From contig CATQIH010000003.1 in assembly GCA_958296015.1 (NCBI GenBank), positions 61,939 through 125,938 of the forward strand: 64,000 nt of DNA. Reading direction: 5' to 3'. The DNA comes from Cyclobacteriaceae bacterium (lineage in GTDB: Bacteria; Bacteroidota; Bacteroidia; Cytophagales; Cyclobacteriaceae). Position numbers and translations under genes: made by a program. Position 1 is the stretch's first letter. Each line of letters opens with the position of its first letter. This document shows positions 52,428 through 61,200 of the stretch, piece after piece. The notes beneath the pieces are model-generated. The model saw nothing but the letters and a program-made list of their open reading frames with translations. It had not been told where the DNA came from and searched no databases.

Positions 52428-52747
52428 TTCTTTTTTGCTAGTTGTTCTTTGATTCGCTGTATTTCTGCCACTCTTTCTTCAGGAGACATTAAGAGCAATT
52501 CCTGTATCTCTGTGACTTCCTGTACTTCAACCCGGCCTAGTTTGGGCACTAAGTATTCGTGTGCCGCCAGATATATCTTTACCCTATCCCTGGCAGACAG
52601 ATTTTGTATGTCAGCTTCTAAATGATCTCTTTCAATAGATTCTATTAGCTTTTGAAGATTTTCTTTTCTGATATGGGTTACTTTGTTGAGTGTTCCCTTT
52701 TTCTTTCCTGCCGGGTTCCCTGATTGCCCTGGTTCAAATTGTGCCAT
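52424..52747 (-). CDS. DUF5681 domain protein
   Basis: 107 residues. The N-terminus FEPGQSGNPAGKKKGTLNKV is the DUF5681 signature (xxPGQSGNPAGRPKG), seen in small phage-terminase-like and mobile-element proteins. The rest is helical and charged, ending in a Glu/Arg-rich tail. It is the first gene of a three-gene, 4-bp-overlap cassette. DNA-binding is likely by analogy with terminase small subunits, but no packaging function is implied by the element's content. Confidence 0.7.
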   Translation of the reverse strand: MAQFEPGQSGNPAGKKKGTLNKVTHIRKENLQKLIESIERDHLEADIQNLSARDRVKIYLAAHEYLVPKLGRVEVQEVTEIQELLLMSPEERVAEIQRIKEQLAKKK

Positions 52748-52894
52748 ATTTGTATGTATTTAAAAGTTAAACATTACCTGCATTTTTCTGCACTTTGCAG
52801 GGCTTTTTGAAAAACCATCACCAAAAGATGATGATGATGGCGATAATGAGATATTTGTTTTTCATAGCGAGCGTTTAGTGTTTGAAAATGATTG

Positions 52895-53932
52895 CTAAAA
52901 TGGTGTTCCGGCTGTTGCCATTTCTTCCAGGTAGCTTTCAGAATATGTTATCCTTTGCGAAAACGGCTTGTGTTCCGGGTATCGTTGCCGGGAACTGTTG
53001 TCGGCACATACTCCCGGTGCCGCCTCTCTAGCTACCGGCTTTTGCAGGTTCGGTTCGTACTTGATTCCTGACAGCTTAGAATGATGAAAGAATGTATTTA
53101 TCTTGAATTGATAGTTATGCTTCAAACAATGGCTAAACTGTTTGTCTGTGGCAGTCTCTTTGTACTGCGGATGATACTGGCTGATCAGATGGAAGTACTC
53201 CCGACCACCTTCTCCAAACTCATTGGCTAAACTGCACCCCAGTTCAAACCATGTGGCATACGATGCGGTAATGTCCAGGTGTAAACTTTGAATCTGCTGT
53301 ATAAGCTGCTCAACCCTTTGCCGGGTATCGCTGCCGTTGCAATCTGTTGGCACATACTCCCGCTGCCGTTTTTCCGGCTTCCAGGTCTTTGTATATACTT
53401 TTGCATTGTGGTTAAAGTATGCGTCCGCGTCCCAGCTGTAGCCACGTAATGAAGCTACGTTTTTAGGCTTTTCATCTATTGCTATTCCGTATTTGGCAAA
53501 ATCTCTTTTTAATGCTTCAAAGTGTGCTTTATGCTGCTCCGGGTAAGATATTGGTATCACACCCCAATATCCCAGGCCGGACGCTGACAAACCGCAATAA
53601 GCTACGTTCACAATATTGCATAGCTGATCTTTCAGACTGCTATAATTTTTGATATGCTGGTTCTCTTTGAGGTCAATATCAAATTGCAGAAAGCTGCTAT
53701 GTCTGACTAAACTATCGGCATTGCGGTAATTAAACTTACCACTGGGTGTAACTGCTGGCAGGGTTGCTTTCAACTGATCACGATGTTCTTTGTCCTTAAT
53801 ACTCCTGATCTGTTCTACAGCAGCATGATACTTTTCAGACCGCAACCATGCAAGTAAATCCACATCCTTTGGATTGTCCGGGGTTTGGTAATCTTTAAAA
53901 CATGATACTGTTACGTGTAATATTGAATTCAT
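52895..53932 (-). CDS. Primase-like protein with VirE-N (BT4734/BF3469) and PriCT-2-like domains
   Basis: 345 residues from the ATG at 53932 (MNSILHVTVSCFKDYQTP), chosen over an open frame 33 codons longer that runs into the iterons. The first domain shows LVRHSSFLQFDIDLKENQH and GLSASGLGYWGVIPI, of the VirE-N/BT4734 family related to primase-polymerases. The second shows YATWFELGCSLANEFGEGG and YHPQYKETATDKQFSHCLKH, like PriCT-2. Such proteins are often found with DUF3987 ATPases in Bacteroidota mobile elements. Together with the iterons it suggests replication of the excised circle. Confidence 0.75.
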   Translation of the reverse strand: MNSILHVTVSCFKDYQTPDNPKDVDLLAWLRSEKYHAAVEQIRSIKDKEHRDQLKATLPAVTPSGKFNYRNADSLVRHSSFLQFDIDLKENQHIKNYSSLKDQLCNIVNVAYCGLSASGLGYWGVIPISYPEQHKAHFEALKRDFAKYGIAIDEKPKNVASLRGYSWDADAYFNHNAKVYTKTWKPEKRQREYVPTDCNGSDTRQRVEQLIQQIQSLHLDITASYATWFELGCSLANEFGEGGREYFHLISQYHPQYKETATDKQFSHCLKHNYQFKINTFFHHSKLSGIKYEPNLQKPVAREAAPGVCADNSSRQRYPEHKPFSQRITYSESYLEEMATAGTPF

Positions 53933-54008
53933 TCTTTTGTACAATTTATCTTTATCTGTAAAGGCTATGTTTTCCCCTTTCCCTATTTTCTTAAATCTAT
54001 ACCCACCC

Positions 54009-54226
54009 TGCACTCTTTGCACTCTTTGCACTTTGGCTCATAATGTACCTCTATTGGCTGCAATTGAGGTTAAAGAGTGCAATTACCTTTTGCACTCTTT
54101 TGCATTCTTGCTTTAATGTCAGTGAAGAGTGCAACAAGAGTGCAAAGCCATTTTGCATTCTTAAAGTGCCTATACGCAATATAGTGCCCGATTTTAAGTA
54201 AGAGTGCAAAGAATGCAAAGAATGCA
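54009..54226. repeat. Cluster of about twelve 9-bp iterons (AAGARTGCA)
   Basis: Eleven near-perfect copies and one variant of AAGAGTGCA or AAGAATGCA lie on both strands. On one strand, TGCACTCTT starts at 54,009, 54,018 and 54,091, TGCATTCTT at 54,101 and 54,154, and the variant TGCACTTTG at 54,027. On the other, AAGAGTGCA starts at 54,073, 54,125, 54,136 and 54,200, and AAGAATGCA at 54,209 and 54,218. At each end three copies stand back to back with exact 9-bp spacing, oriented toward each other. The array fills the gap between the primase-like and DUF3987 genes. It looks like an origin or partition site; the frame that crosses it is a by-product of the repeats. Confidence 0.85.
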
Positions 54227-54231
54227 GGGTA

Positions 54232-55590
54232 CTAAAATAAACGCTCATATACGCCATAGCTAATCTTCTGGAATAAGGTTTTATCATTAAGAAAATATTT
54301 TACCGTCCTCTCCGAATAATCATATTTCACTCCTAAGTCTAAGGCTTTTTGAGTTTTAAATGTTTCAGGTAATGATTCGTAAAATTCTGTTTTTGTTTTG
54401 TCCAACTTTTCTACAGGCGTAGATTCAAACACGTGCTGCCGTACCTTCCTGGCCTGGCTCTCAAAGTAGGCCGTTAGCTTTATAGCTGATTCTACAGAAA
54501 TCGTATCTATGAATGTTTTGTCAGCTTCTCCGAAGGCATAGCGCATCATCTGAATGATCAATGATAACCGGGCGCAATGGATGTCTAATTTGGATAGCAG
54601 GGATTGAGCGCGTTCGTCTTGTTCGTTTTTGATGCGTTGCTGTAAATCGTTGTAGAAATTGGCAAACACCTGTTCAGTTTCTTTGGAAAATCTTAATTCG
54701 TTAGTCTCGGTTGGTTTTTCAGAAAGAAGTCTTTCAATGGCCCGGTTGTATTCTGTAAAAATATCACTTGTTACTTCTTCGGTTTGCCACGATCTGGCCG
54801 GTATCTGTTCAGGCCATACGAACAACATCCTATCAGTGAAGCCGTTGTCTACTTTGCCCTTGAATAAGTTTTGAATTACTCCAGGCTGAGCGGTGCCAGC
54901 AACTGACACAAAAGGTTTTTGTATAAATATTGGTTCTCTGCTCACTCTGTCAACAGTCAGAGGATTACCCGACCATAGAGAAAGCCAACTTTCTAAATCG
55001 CTACCGGAATTGTATTTGTTGAAGTTTGAGAGCCAACCACCGATTTCATCACTATGGAGCAATACACCCCGATTGTTTTTTTGTAGCAAACCGGCCAATG
55101 CCTCTAATGTAGTGTCGCTACAAATAGTTTTGGGGAATACTGGTAGTGGCGGTTCCGGTAAGTTATTTTTATCTTCTTTGCTAAGAGACATATAGGCTTT
55201 GTATGCCTCTTTTTCCTGCTGGTAGATGGCGAATTTTTCTTTGTCATCTTTATGAACCGAAAACAAGGCCGTCATCAAAGGATGGCTTTTGCCACTGCCT
55301 GGGCGGCCTATAAGACAAACCCACGTGTTACAACTTTCAGACCATCCAGCTTTCATTCTGACAGCATACGAACGGCCTACGGCTGCTGATACGGCCGCTA
55401 GAATACCACCTGCCAAAAAGTCTTTGTTGTACCCCAAATCGATGTAGCATCGCTGTATGAATTGCTGTACAGCTACTGGCAAGGCTTCTACGGGGAAGGG
55501 TATTGACTTTGGCTTGCCTTGATCTCGGGCCGAACCGTTCAAATTATTGAAGTTTGTCCCTGGCGAAATATGAATATCGTGATCAATCAT
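54232..55590 (-). CDS. DUF3987 family ATPase of the element
   Basis: 452 residues from the ATG at 55590, which overlaps the 64-aa gene's stop by ATGA; an alternative start is ten codons upstream. The Walker A VCLIGRPGSGKSHPLMTAL is near 95-105. Walker B-like GVLLHSDEIGGWLSNFNKY is near 175. AAA-like features follow, with VDNGFTDRMLFVWPEQIP near 255-272 as the arginine-bearing region. DUF3987 proteins are helicase-like ATPases in plasmids, phages and islands, typically next to a primase. Its stop is 6 bp from the iterons. Confidence 0.8.
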   Translation of the reverse strand: MIDHDIHISPGTNFNNLNGSARDQGKPKSIPFPVEALPVAVQQFIQRCYIDLGYNKDFLAGGILAAVSAAVGRSYAVRMKAGWSESCNTWVCLIGRPGSGKSHPLMTALFSVHKDDKEKFAIYQQEKEAYKAYMSLSKEDKNNLPEPPLPVFPKTICSDTTLEALAGLLQKNNRGVLLHSDEIGGWLSNFNKYNSGSDLESWLSLWSGNPLTVDRVSREPIFIQKPFVSVAGTAQPGVIQNLFKGKVDNGFTDRMLFVWPEQIPARSWQTEEVTSDIFTEYNRAIERLLSEKPTETNELRFSKETEQVFANFYNDLQQRIKNEQDERAQSLLSKLDIHCARLSLIIQMMRYAFGEADKTFIDTISVESAIKLTAYFESQARKVRQHVFESTPVEKLDKTKTEFYESLPETFKTQKALDLGVKYDYSERTVKYFLNDKTLFQKISYGVYERLF

Positions 55591-55781
55591 ATAGACACCT
55601 CTCCTTTCCTGCTTTTGCACTCACATGCAACCAGTGCCACAAAATGTTCTTTAGAAATATCAAATCTCTTTGCAAGATTGATTTTTGATTTGTCTGTCAA
55701 TTCCAGGTGTGGAACCGCTTTCAAGAAAAAGTATATCTGCTTTGCTTTCTCGAATTGAAAGTTTTCATTATATTGCGTCAT
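55587..55781 (-). CDS. Small protein coupled to the DUF3987 gene (64 aa)
   Basis: 64 residues, MTQYNENFQFEKAKQIYFFL, then ELTDKSKINLAKRFDISKEH, a helix-turn-helix-like pattern. No family recognised. The stop overlaps the ATG of the DUF3987 gene (ATGA), so the two are translated together. It could be a small DNA-binding cofactor; this is an inference. Confidence 0.5.
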   Translation of the reverse strand: MTQYNENFQFEKAKQIYFFLKAVPHLELTDKSKINLAKRFDISKEHFVALVACECKSRKGEVSI

Positions 55782-55849
55782 GAATTTACTTTTCTGGTTG
55801 TGTTACAACCTGTTTGAAATTTTTTAAGCCCGCGCCCAAGCGGGTTTTT

Positions 55850-56134
55850 TTATGATAAAACCACATGGGTAGCGGCTACGCTTTCAATTTCATTAATAGT
55901 TCTTATAGGGTTACGAAGCATAAATGCGTCTAGCTCTGAACGCTTAAAATACAGCATTTTACCTTCTGGCTTGTAATGAGGTATTTTGTTGGTGCTGGTA
56001 AGCTTGTACATGTTTTGCTTTGACCGGCCCACATAATCACAAGCCTCTTGAAAATTTAAAACTTCCTTCTGTAGTAAACGCTGTGCGTAAAGAAGGTCTT
56101 TGATTTCTGCGATGTCATTTTCAATGCCTTTCAT
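55850..56134 (-). CDS. Excisionase-like helix-turn-helix protein
   Basis: 94 residues from the ATG at 56134 (MKGIENDIAEIKDLL); the frame extends 42 codons upstream but without conservation visible. VLNFQEACDYVGRSKQNMYKL, then LTSTNKIPHYKPEGKMLYFK and RSELDAFMLRN, are the MerR-like HTH_17/excisionase pattern. Such proteins in islands act as Xis, directing the integrase to excise, or as transcription regulators. It lies between the small 64-aa gene and the hypothetical gene next to the integrase. Confidence 0.75.
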   Translation of the reverse strand: MKGIENDIAEIKDLLYAQRLLQKEVLNFQEACDYVGRSKQNMYKLTSTNKIPHYKPEGKMLYFKRSELDAFMLRNPIRTINEIESVAATHVVLS

Positions 56135-56234
56135 TTTTGATTTCAGTAAAGTTTTATTTAAAGATCGATCATGACTGTATGTCAGCCACAATGTAAATTT
56201 CCTAAATAAAGGCAAGTACAGAGAACGTAACCCC

Positions 56235-56954
56235 TTACGTAAGGGGGTTACGAAATGCAACTTCTTCTAAATCTTGCTTTGCTTGAGCTAATGCCGTTGG
56301 AAATTCTTGTAAATGTGGTATTACAGCTTTTATGTTTTTAGCAACGTATGGCTTTTTGCCTTTCCTTTCTGTGTTTAACAGCTTATTAAATTCGGTTTCA
56401 AAACTTTTTCCGGTTGTTCCTGGCCGGTGCTTTTTTCCTATTTCAAGCTTTTCTTTTTGAGAACTGCCGATGTGCCTCATTTCTTTAGATTCTTGAATAT
56501 AGAAATAGTACAGTGCAAGCTGGGCAACAGTTAGATTATCTAGTTCTTCGGGATTATTGATTTGAGATGATAACGCACCTACTTCATAATTAGTAAACTT
56601 TGAAAACTCCGTCAACATCATTTTGGCATATGTGTATATCATCTTGGTTTCATATCCAATGGCAACCATTTCATTCGTATCAAATATGTTTATGCATCTT
56701 TCAAGTGTTATAAAAAGATCGGAAAAATAAGGTGTCATCATTTCAATGGTTAACACCTGACTATATTTTGAAATTTCTTTTTCTGCCTTTACCCTGTGAT
56801 ATTCAATACGAGGAACATATAACTCTAAAGCTTTAGCATAGTAATTAGCTGAATCCCGGTCAGGCCAGCCCCCACACAGAGTGTTTATAAAGCCGTATAT
56901 GCCTGTTAATTCATTTACGGAATGGAAGTCTACTTTGTCAAATGGTTTTGTCAT
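56235..56954 (-). CDS. Element-borne hypothetical protein next to the integrase
   Basis: 239 residues, helical, without transmembrane segments. Blocks include CGGWPDRDSANYYAKALELY near 27-46, a middle with LYYFYIQESKEMRH, and a C-terminal stretch with EFNKLLNTERKGKKPYVAKN. It overlaps the integrase by 17 bp. The same pairing is common in Bacteroidota islands, but the function is unknown; a recombination accessory or replication role is possible. Confidence 0.55.
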   Translation of the reverse strand: MTKPFDKVDFHSVNELTGIYGFINTLCGGWPDRDSANYYAKALELYVPRIEYHRVKAEKEISKYSQVLTIEMMTPYFSDLFITLERCINIFDTNEMVAIGYETKMIYTYAKMMLTEFSKFTNYEVGALSSQINNPEELDNLTVAQLALYYFYIQESKEMRHIGSSQKEKLEIGKKHRPGTTGKSFETEFNKLLNTERKGKKPYVAKNIKAVIPHLQEFPTALAQAKQDLEEVAFRNPLT

Positions 56955-58047
56955 CTCCTTTCAGTTTAAGCTTTGGCAAATTATTAACCGCTTCCCTTTT
57001 GCGCCTATCAATGACCTTGGCATATATCTGGGTAACAGCAATGTCCTTATGTCCCAGGAGCTTGCTCACAATGGCTATATCTGCCCCGCTGGTAAGCTGT
57101 AGCGTAGCAAAGGTATGCCTGGCTACATGGAAGGTAATATCTTTGGTAATACCGGCCTTTGCCGCCCATAGCTTCAAATCTGCCATTACTACAGTGCTGT
57201 AGTAGATGCCGGGAAATACCGGATTGTTAGCGGTGCCCATGTCTTCCGGCCCCGATACACCCAGCAAGGACATAGCCTGATCAGGTATCGGTAATGTCTC
57301 ATAGCTTTGGGTTTTGATCTGCCTATGATCAATGTAATAGCCTGTAGCTTCTGAATGCTGAATGGCTCCCCAGGTCAACGCTTTGATGTCAGACCAACGT
57401 AGGCCGGTGAAGCAGGCAAATAGGAATGCTTTCTTTAGCTCCGGGCGATTGCATGGTGTATCAAAAAGCTTTTGAATCTCTTCAAAGGACAAATACGCTC
57501 TATGTGTGTCTTTGCGCTTCTTACGGTCTACCTTTTCGGCTGGATTGGTACTGATAATTTCTTTCCTGACAGCCTCATTTAGAAAATGGCTGAACTTGGT
57601 GAAATTATCATAGGCCGTATTGATGGACACTTTGTCTAAAAGATAGGCGTAGAAATTTTCACACCATTGCTTATTGATCTGATCAAACCTTAAATCGTTA
57701 CTTCCGGCAAAGGATTCTATTTTGTTGGCTACCAGATTGTAAGCTTTTCGGCTGCTTTCTTCTTTCTGTTGGGTAATCTTCCTGGCAAAAGCAATGAAGG
57801 AAGCTTTACGTTTGAATGCCGGTGAATGATCATGACCAACGCTTTGTAGTTCTATTTCTTTCTTTGCCCTGATTTGATTGGCAAGCTCCTTTGTTTCTTT
57901 GTTGTGTTGCCGGTCTAGCGGTGTTTTCGCTGGCTTGGTAAGGTGAAGATTTAAGAACTCATAGTTTCTACTGCCTTTGTGGTAAATGTCAAGATACAGG
58001 CTTAAATTGCCGTTCTTAAGTTTTTTTTCACGTAACTTTACACTCAT
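56938..58047 (-). CDS. Tyrosine recombinase (integrase) of the element
   Basis: 369 residues. The Arm-binding/SAM-like N-terminus has LYLDIYHKGSRNYEFLNLHL, typical of Bacteroidota integrases. The catalytic core has FTGLRWSDIKALTW near 214-227 (Arg I), FHVARHTFATLQLTS near 300-314 (H-x-x-R), GHKDIAVTQIYAKV near 330-343 (His and the nucleophilic Tyr). The gene is 141 bp from the right repeat and reads away from it. It presumably recombines the 36-bp cores. Confidence 0.92.
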   Translation of the reverse strand: MSVKLREKKLKNGNLSLYLDIYHKGSRNYEFLNLHLTKPAKTPLDRQHNKETKELANQIRAKKEIELQSVGHDHSPAFKRKASFIAFARKITQQKEESSRKAYNLVANKIESFAGSNDLRFDQINKQWCENFYAYLLDKVSINTAYDNFTKFSHFLNEAVRKEIISTNPAEKVDRKKRKDTHRAYLSFEEIQKLFDTPCNRPELKKAFLFACFTGLRWSDIKALTWGAIQHSEATGYYIDHRQIKTQSYETLPIPDQAMSLLGVSGPEDMGTANNPVFPGIYYSTVVMADLKLWAAKAGITKDITFHVARHTFATLQLTSGADIAIVSKLLGHKDIAVTQIYAKVIDRRKREAVNNLPKLKLKGDDKTI

Positions 58048-58069
58048 GATGTTTTATGTTTTTGTTACC

Positions 58070-58077
58070 CAAATTTA
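58070..58077 (-). promoter_or_regulatory. Bacteroidota-type -7 box of the integrase
   Basis: On the minus strand TAAATTTG matches TAnnTTTG, 22 bp before the integrase ATG. A small inverted repeat TTGTTAC / GTAACAA (58,062-58,068 and 58,094-58,100) surrounds it and may be an operator or integrase/excisionase arm site. Confidence 0.45.
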
Positions 58078-58187
58078 TAAAAGTAACAGCTAAGTAACAA
58101 GATAAAAGAAAATAAAAGAAAACAAACAGCAATAAAGTAACTGTAAAATGCTGATAGTGAGAACAAAAGAAACTAAAAGATAAATAA

Positions 58188-58223
58188 AGAAAAAGCAATC
58201 AACTATGTACCTGATCTTTGATA
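58188..58223 (+). repeat. attR, right 36-bp direct repeat at the dnaE start
   Basis: Identical to 50,051-50,086. It contains the dnaE ATG (58,205) and codons for MYLIFD, after which dnaE continues in frame. The A-rich stretch left of it (58,085-58,187) is element DNA and has replaced the native promoter. Confidence 0.9.
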
Positions 58224-61200
58224 CCGAAACAACCGGCCTGCCCCGTGATTATAGTGCCCCCGTAACCGATGTAGACAACTGGCCCCGTGTGGTGCAGCTT
58301 TCCTGGCAACTACATGCCGCAGACGGTAGCCTAATGAATGCCCATGACTATATTGTAAAACCTGAAGGTTTTACCATTCCTTTCAACTCTGAAAAAGTGC
58401 ATGGCATCTCCACCGAACGTGCCCTGAAAGAAGGATATCCACTGGCCGAAGTACTGTCTGTCTTTAATGAAGACCTGGCGAAAACCAAACTGGTTATCGG
58501 CCACAATGTAGATTTCGACATCAAAATCACCGGAGCCGAATACGTCCGCACCAATATCGATACCAGCCTGCTGAAAATCCAGAAGCTGGATACCAAAGAT
58601 GCATCTACCGACTACTGCAAAATTCCGGGAGGGTACAATGGCAAATACAAGTGGCCTACCCTTTCAGAACTGCACAAGAAACTATTTGGTGTCGCCTTTG
58701 ACGGGGCACACAATGCAGCTTTCGATGTAGATGCTACCGCCCGATGTTTCTTCGGCCTGATCAAAGAGCAGGTAGTGGAGCCTTATAACAAAGACGTTCC
58801 GGTAGAGGCTATCCAGTACGAAAGTCCTGATTTAGAGGCCGCAAGCCAGGCGGCAGAAGAGGCCAAAAAGCAGGCAGAAGCACCCGTGATGCCTCCTGCG
58901 GGTGAACCGATAAAGAATATCAAGACGGCTCCTTTCAGTCATTTACATGTACATTCTCAATATTCTATCCTGCAAAGCCCGGCCAGCTACCGGCAGCTTA
59001 TCAGCCGGGCCAAAGAACTGAACATGCCTGCCGTGGCGATTACCGACTTGGGCAACCTTTTTGGTGCCTTCAAAGCTGTAGCAGAAGGAAAGCGGCAGGG
59101 CATCAAAGTGATCATCGGCTGCGATATCTACATGGTGGAAGACCGCAGGCAGCAGAAGTTTTCTAAAGAATTTAAAGACCACCGTACCATCCAGCTACTG
59201 CTTGCCAAACACCAACAGGGCTATCACAATCTATCCAAGATCTGTTCTTTGGGCTACATTGAAGGCTCCTACGGTGGTTATCCTCGCGTAGACAAAGAGC
59301 TGATCAAAAAGTACGCCGATGGGCTGATCGCTACCACAGGCAGCATATCCGGCGAAGTACCCGACCTGATCCTGAATGTGGGAGAATACCAGGCAGAGGA
59401 GGCTTTTCAGTGGTGGGTAGAAACCTTCGGCGATGATTTTTATGTGGAGCTGCAACGGCACGGACTGGAAGAGGAAAACCGTGTGAACGAAGTGCTGCTG
59501 CGTTTTGCCAAAAAATATGGCGTGAAGATATTAGCCACCAACAACGTGTATTATACCAAACGCGAAGATGCTGATGCTCATGATACGCTGCTTTGCGTCA
59601 AAAATGGCGACCTGAAGTCTATGGAAGTAGGCCGTGGTCGTGGTTTCCGTTTTGGTTTTCCCAATCACGAATTTTATTTCAAGACGGAGGAAGAGATGAA
59701 AAAACTCTTCCAGGACCTGCCGGAAGCCATCACCAATACGCATGAACTGGTAGAAAAGACAGAAGAACTAAAGCTCGAACGCAATATTCTGCTTCCCCGC
59801 TTCACCATTCCGGAGGAGTTTGCAGACCAGGATGATTACCTGCGCCATCTTACTTACGAAGGGGCTAAGACACGCTACGATGAAATGACAACGGAGATCA
59901 GAGCGCGCATTGACCTTGAGCTACAGATCATCAAAGACATGGGCTTTCCGGGCTACTTCCTCATCGTACAGGACTTTATCAACGCTGCCCGGCAGATGGG
60001 CGTGGCTGTTGGTCCTGGTCGTGGCTCGGCAGCAGGCTCCGTGGTGGCTTTCTGTACAGGCATCACCAACATAGACCCGATCACATACGACCTGCTCTTT
60101 GAGCGTTTCCTCAATCCGGAGCGTGTCAGTATGCCTGATATTGATATTGACTTTGACGACGATGGCCGTCAGGATGTCATTAATTACGTGATCAAAAAAT
60201 ATGGCCGCAACCAGGTCGCCCAAATTGTGACGTTCGGCACGATGGCTCCCAGGATGTCTATCCGCGATGTGGCCCGGGTGAGTGAACTGCCGCTGCCGGA
60301 GGCCAATTACATCGCCAAGCTGGTGCCCGAAAAACCAGGCACTACCTTCGATCAGGCACTCACTGAAGTACCGGAACTGCAACAGATCAAGATGGGGCAC
60401 GACCGCAAAGCAGAAGTGGTGAAGCTAGCACATACGCTGGTAGGCTCTCTGCGTGGCACGGGCATCCACGCCGCCGGTGTAATTATCGCCCCAGACGACT
60501 TATTGGAATATATTCCTGTCAAGACAGATAAAGATTCCGACCTGTTCATCACCCAGTTTGATGGCTCGGTGGTAGAATCGGCAGGGATGCTGAAGATGGA
60601 TTTTCTGGGGCTGAAGACGCTTACCATCATCAAAACCACCCTGGACATGATCAAGCGGAATCATGGCAGTAACATTGACATAGACCATATTCCGCTGGAT
60701 GATGCCAAAACGTTTGAACTCTACCAGAATGGCGATACCGTAGGTACCTTTCAGTTTGAGTCGGATGGTATGCGCCAGTGGATGCAGAAGCTAAAACCTA
60801 CAGATATAGAAGACCTCATTGCCATGAACGCCCTCTACCGGCCCGGTCCAATGCAGTTTATTCCCAACTTTATCGACCGGAAGCATGGCAAGGAAGACAT
60901 TGAGTATCCTCACCCGTTGCTGGAACCTATTCTGAAAAATACCTACGGAATTATGGTTTATCAAGAACAGATTATGCAGACAGCGCAGATTCTGGGTGGC
61001 TACTCCCTGGGTGGTGCCGACTTGCTGCGCCGGGCAATGGGTAAGAAGAAGATAGAGGAGATGAACAAGCAGCGAGCTATCTTTGTGCAAGGTGCCAAAG
61101 AAAAGCATGGTATCAACAGCAAAAAGGCAGAAGCTGTATTTGCCATCATGGAGAAGTTTGCTCAGTACGGCTTCAACCGCTCTCACTCGGCAGCTTATTC

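Larger units (their letters stand above)
50051..58187. mobile_element. 8.1-kb integrative element in the 5' end of dnaE
   Basis: Bounded by 36-bp perfect direct repeats (50,051-50,086 and 58,188-58,223), each holding AAGCAATCAACT, the dnaE ATG and its first six codons. The element is 8,137 bp long. The tyrosine integrase is next to the right repeat, as is usual. All twelve genes point left. They include excisionase-like, DUF3987, primase-like and DUF5681 genes and a ribbon-helix-helix protein. About twelve iterons lie at 54,009-54,226. No relaxase, capsid, portal or conjugation gene was recognised. The proposed duplication of the attachment core restores an intact dnaE on the right. Confidence 0.9.

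Noticed and set aside
53933..54031. N-terminal extension of the primase-like protein
   Set aside because: The extra codons lie in the iteron-bearing gap (RVQRVQ repeat) and precede the family-like start MNSILHV.
54051..54287. Small protein gene within the iteron region
   Set aside because: The frame reads through the 9-bp repeats (giving HSLHSLHS) and into the DUF3987 gene on the same strand; it reflects the repeat period, not a conserved protein.
50051..58187. Conjugative element or intact prophage
   Set aside because: No relaxase, Tra/VirB, portal, capsid, tail or lysis gene was recognised in the element.
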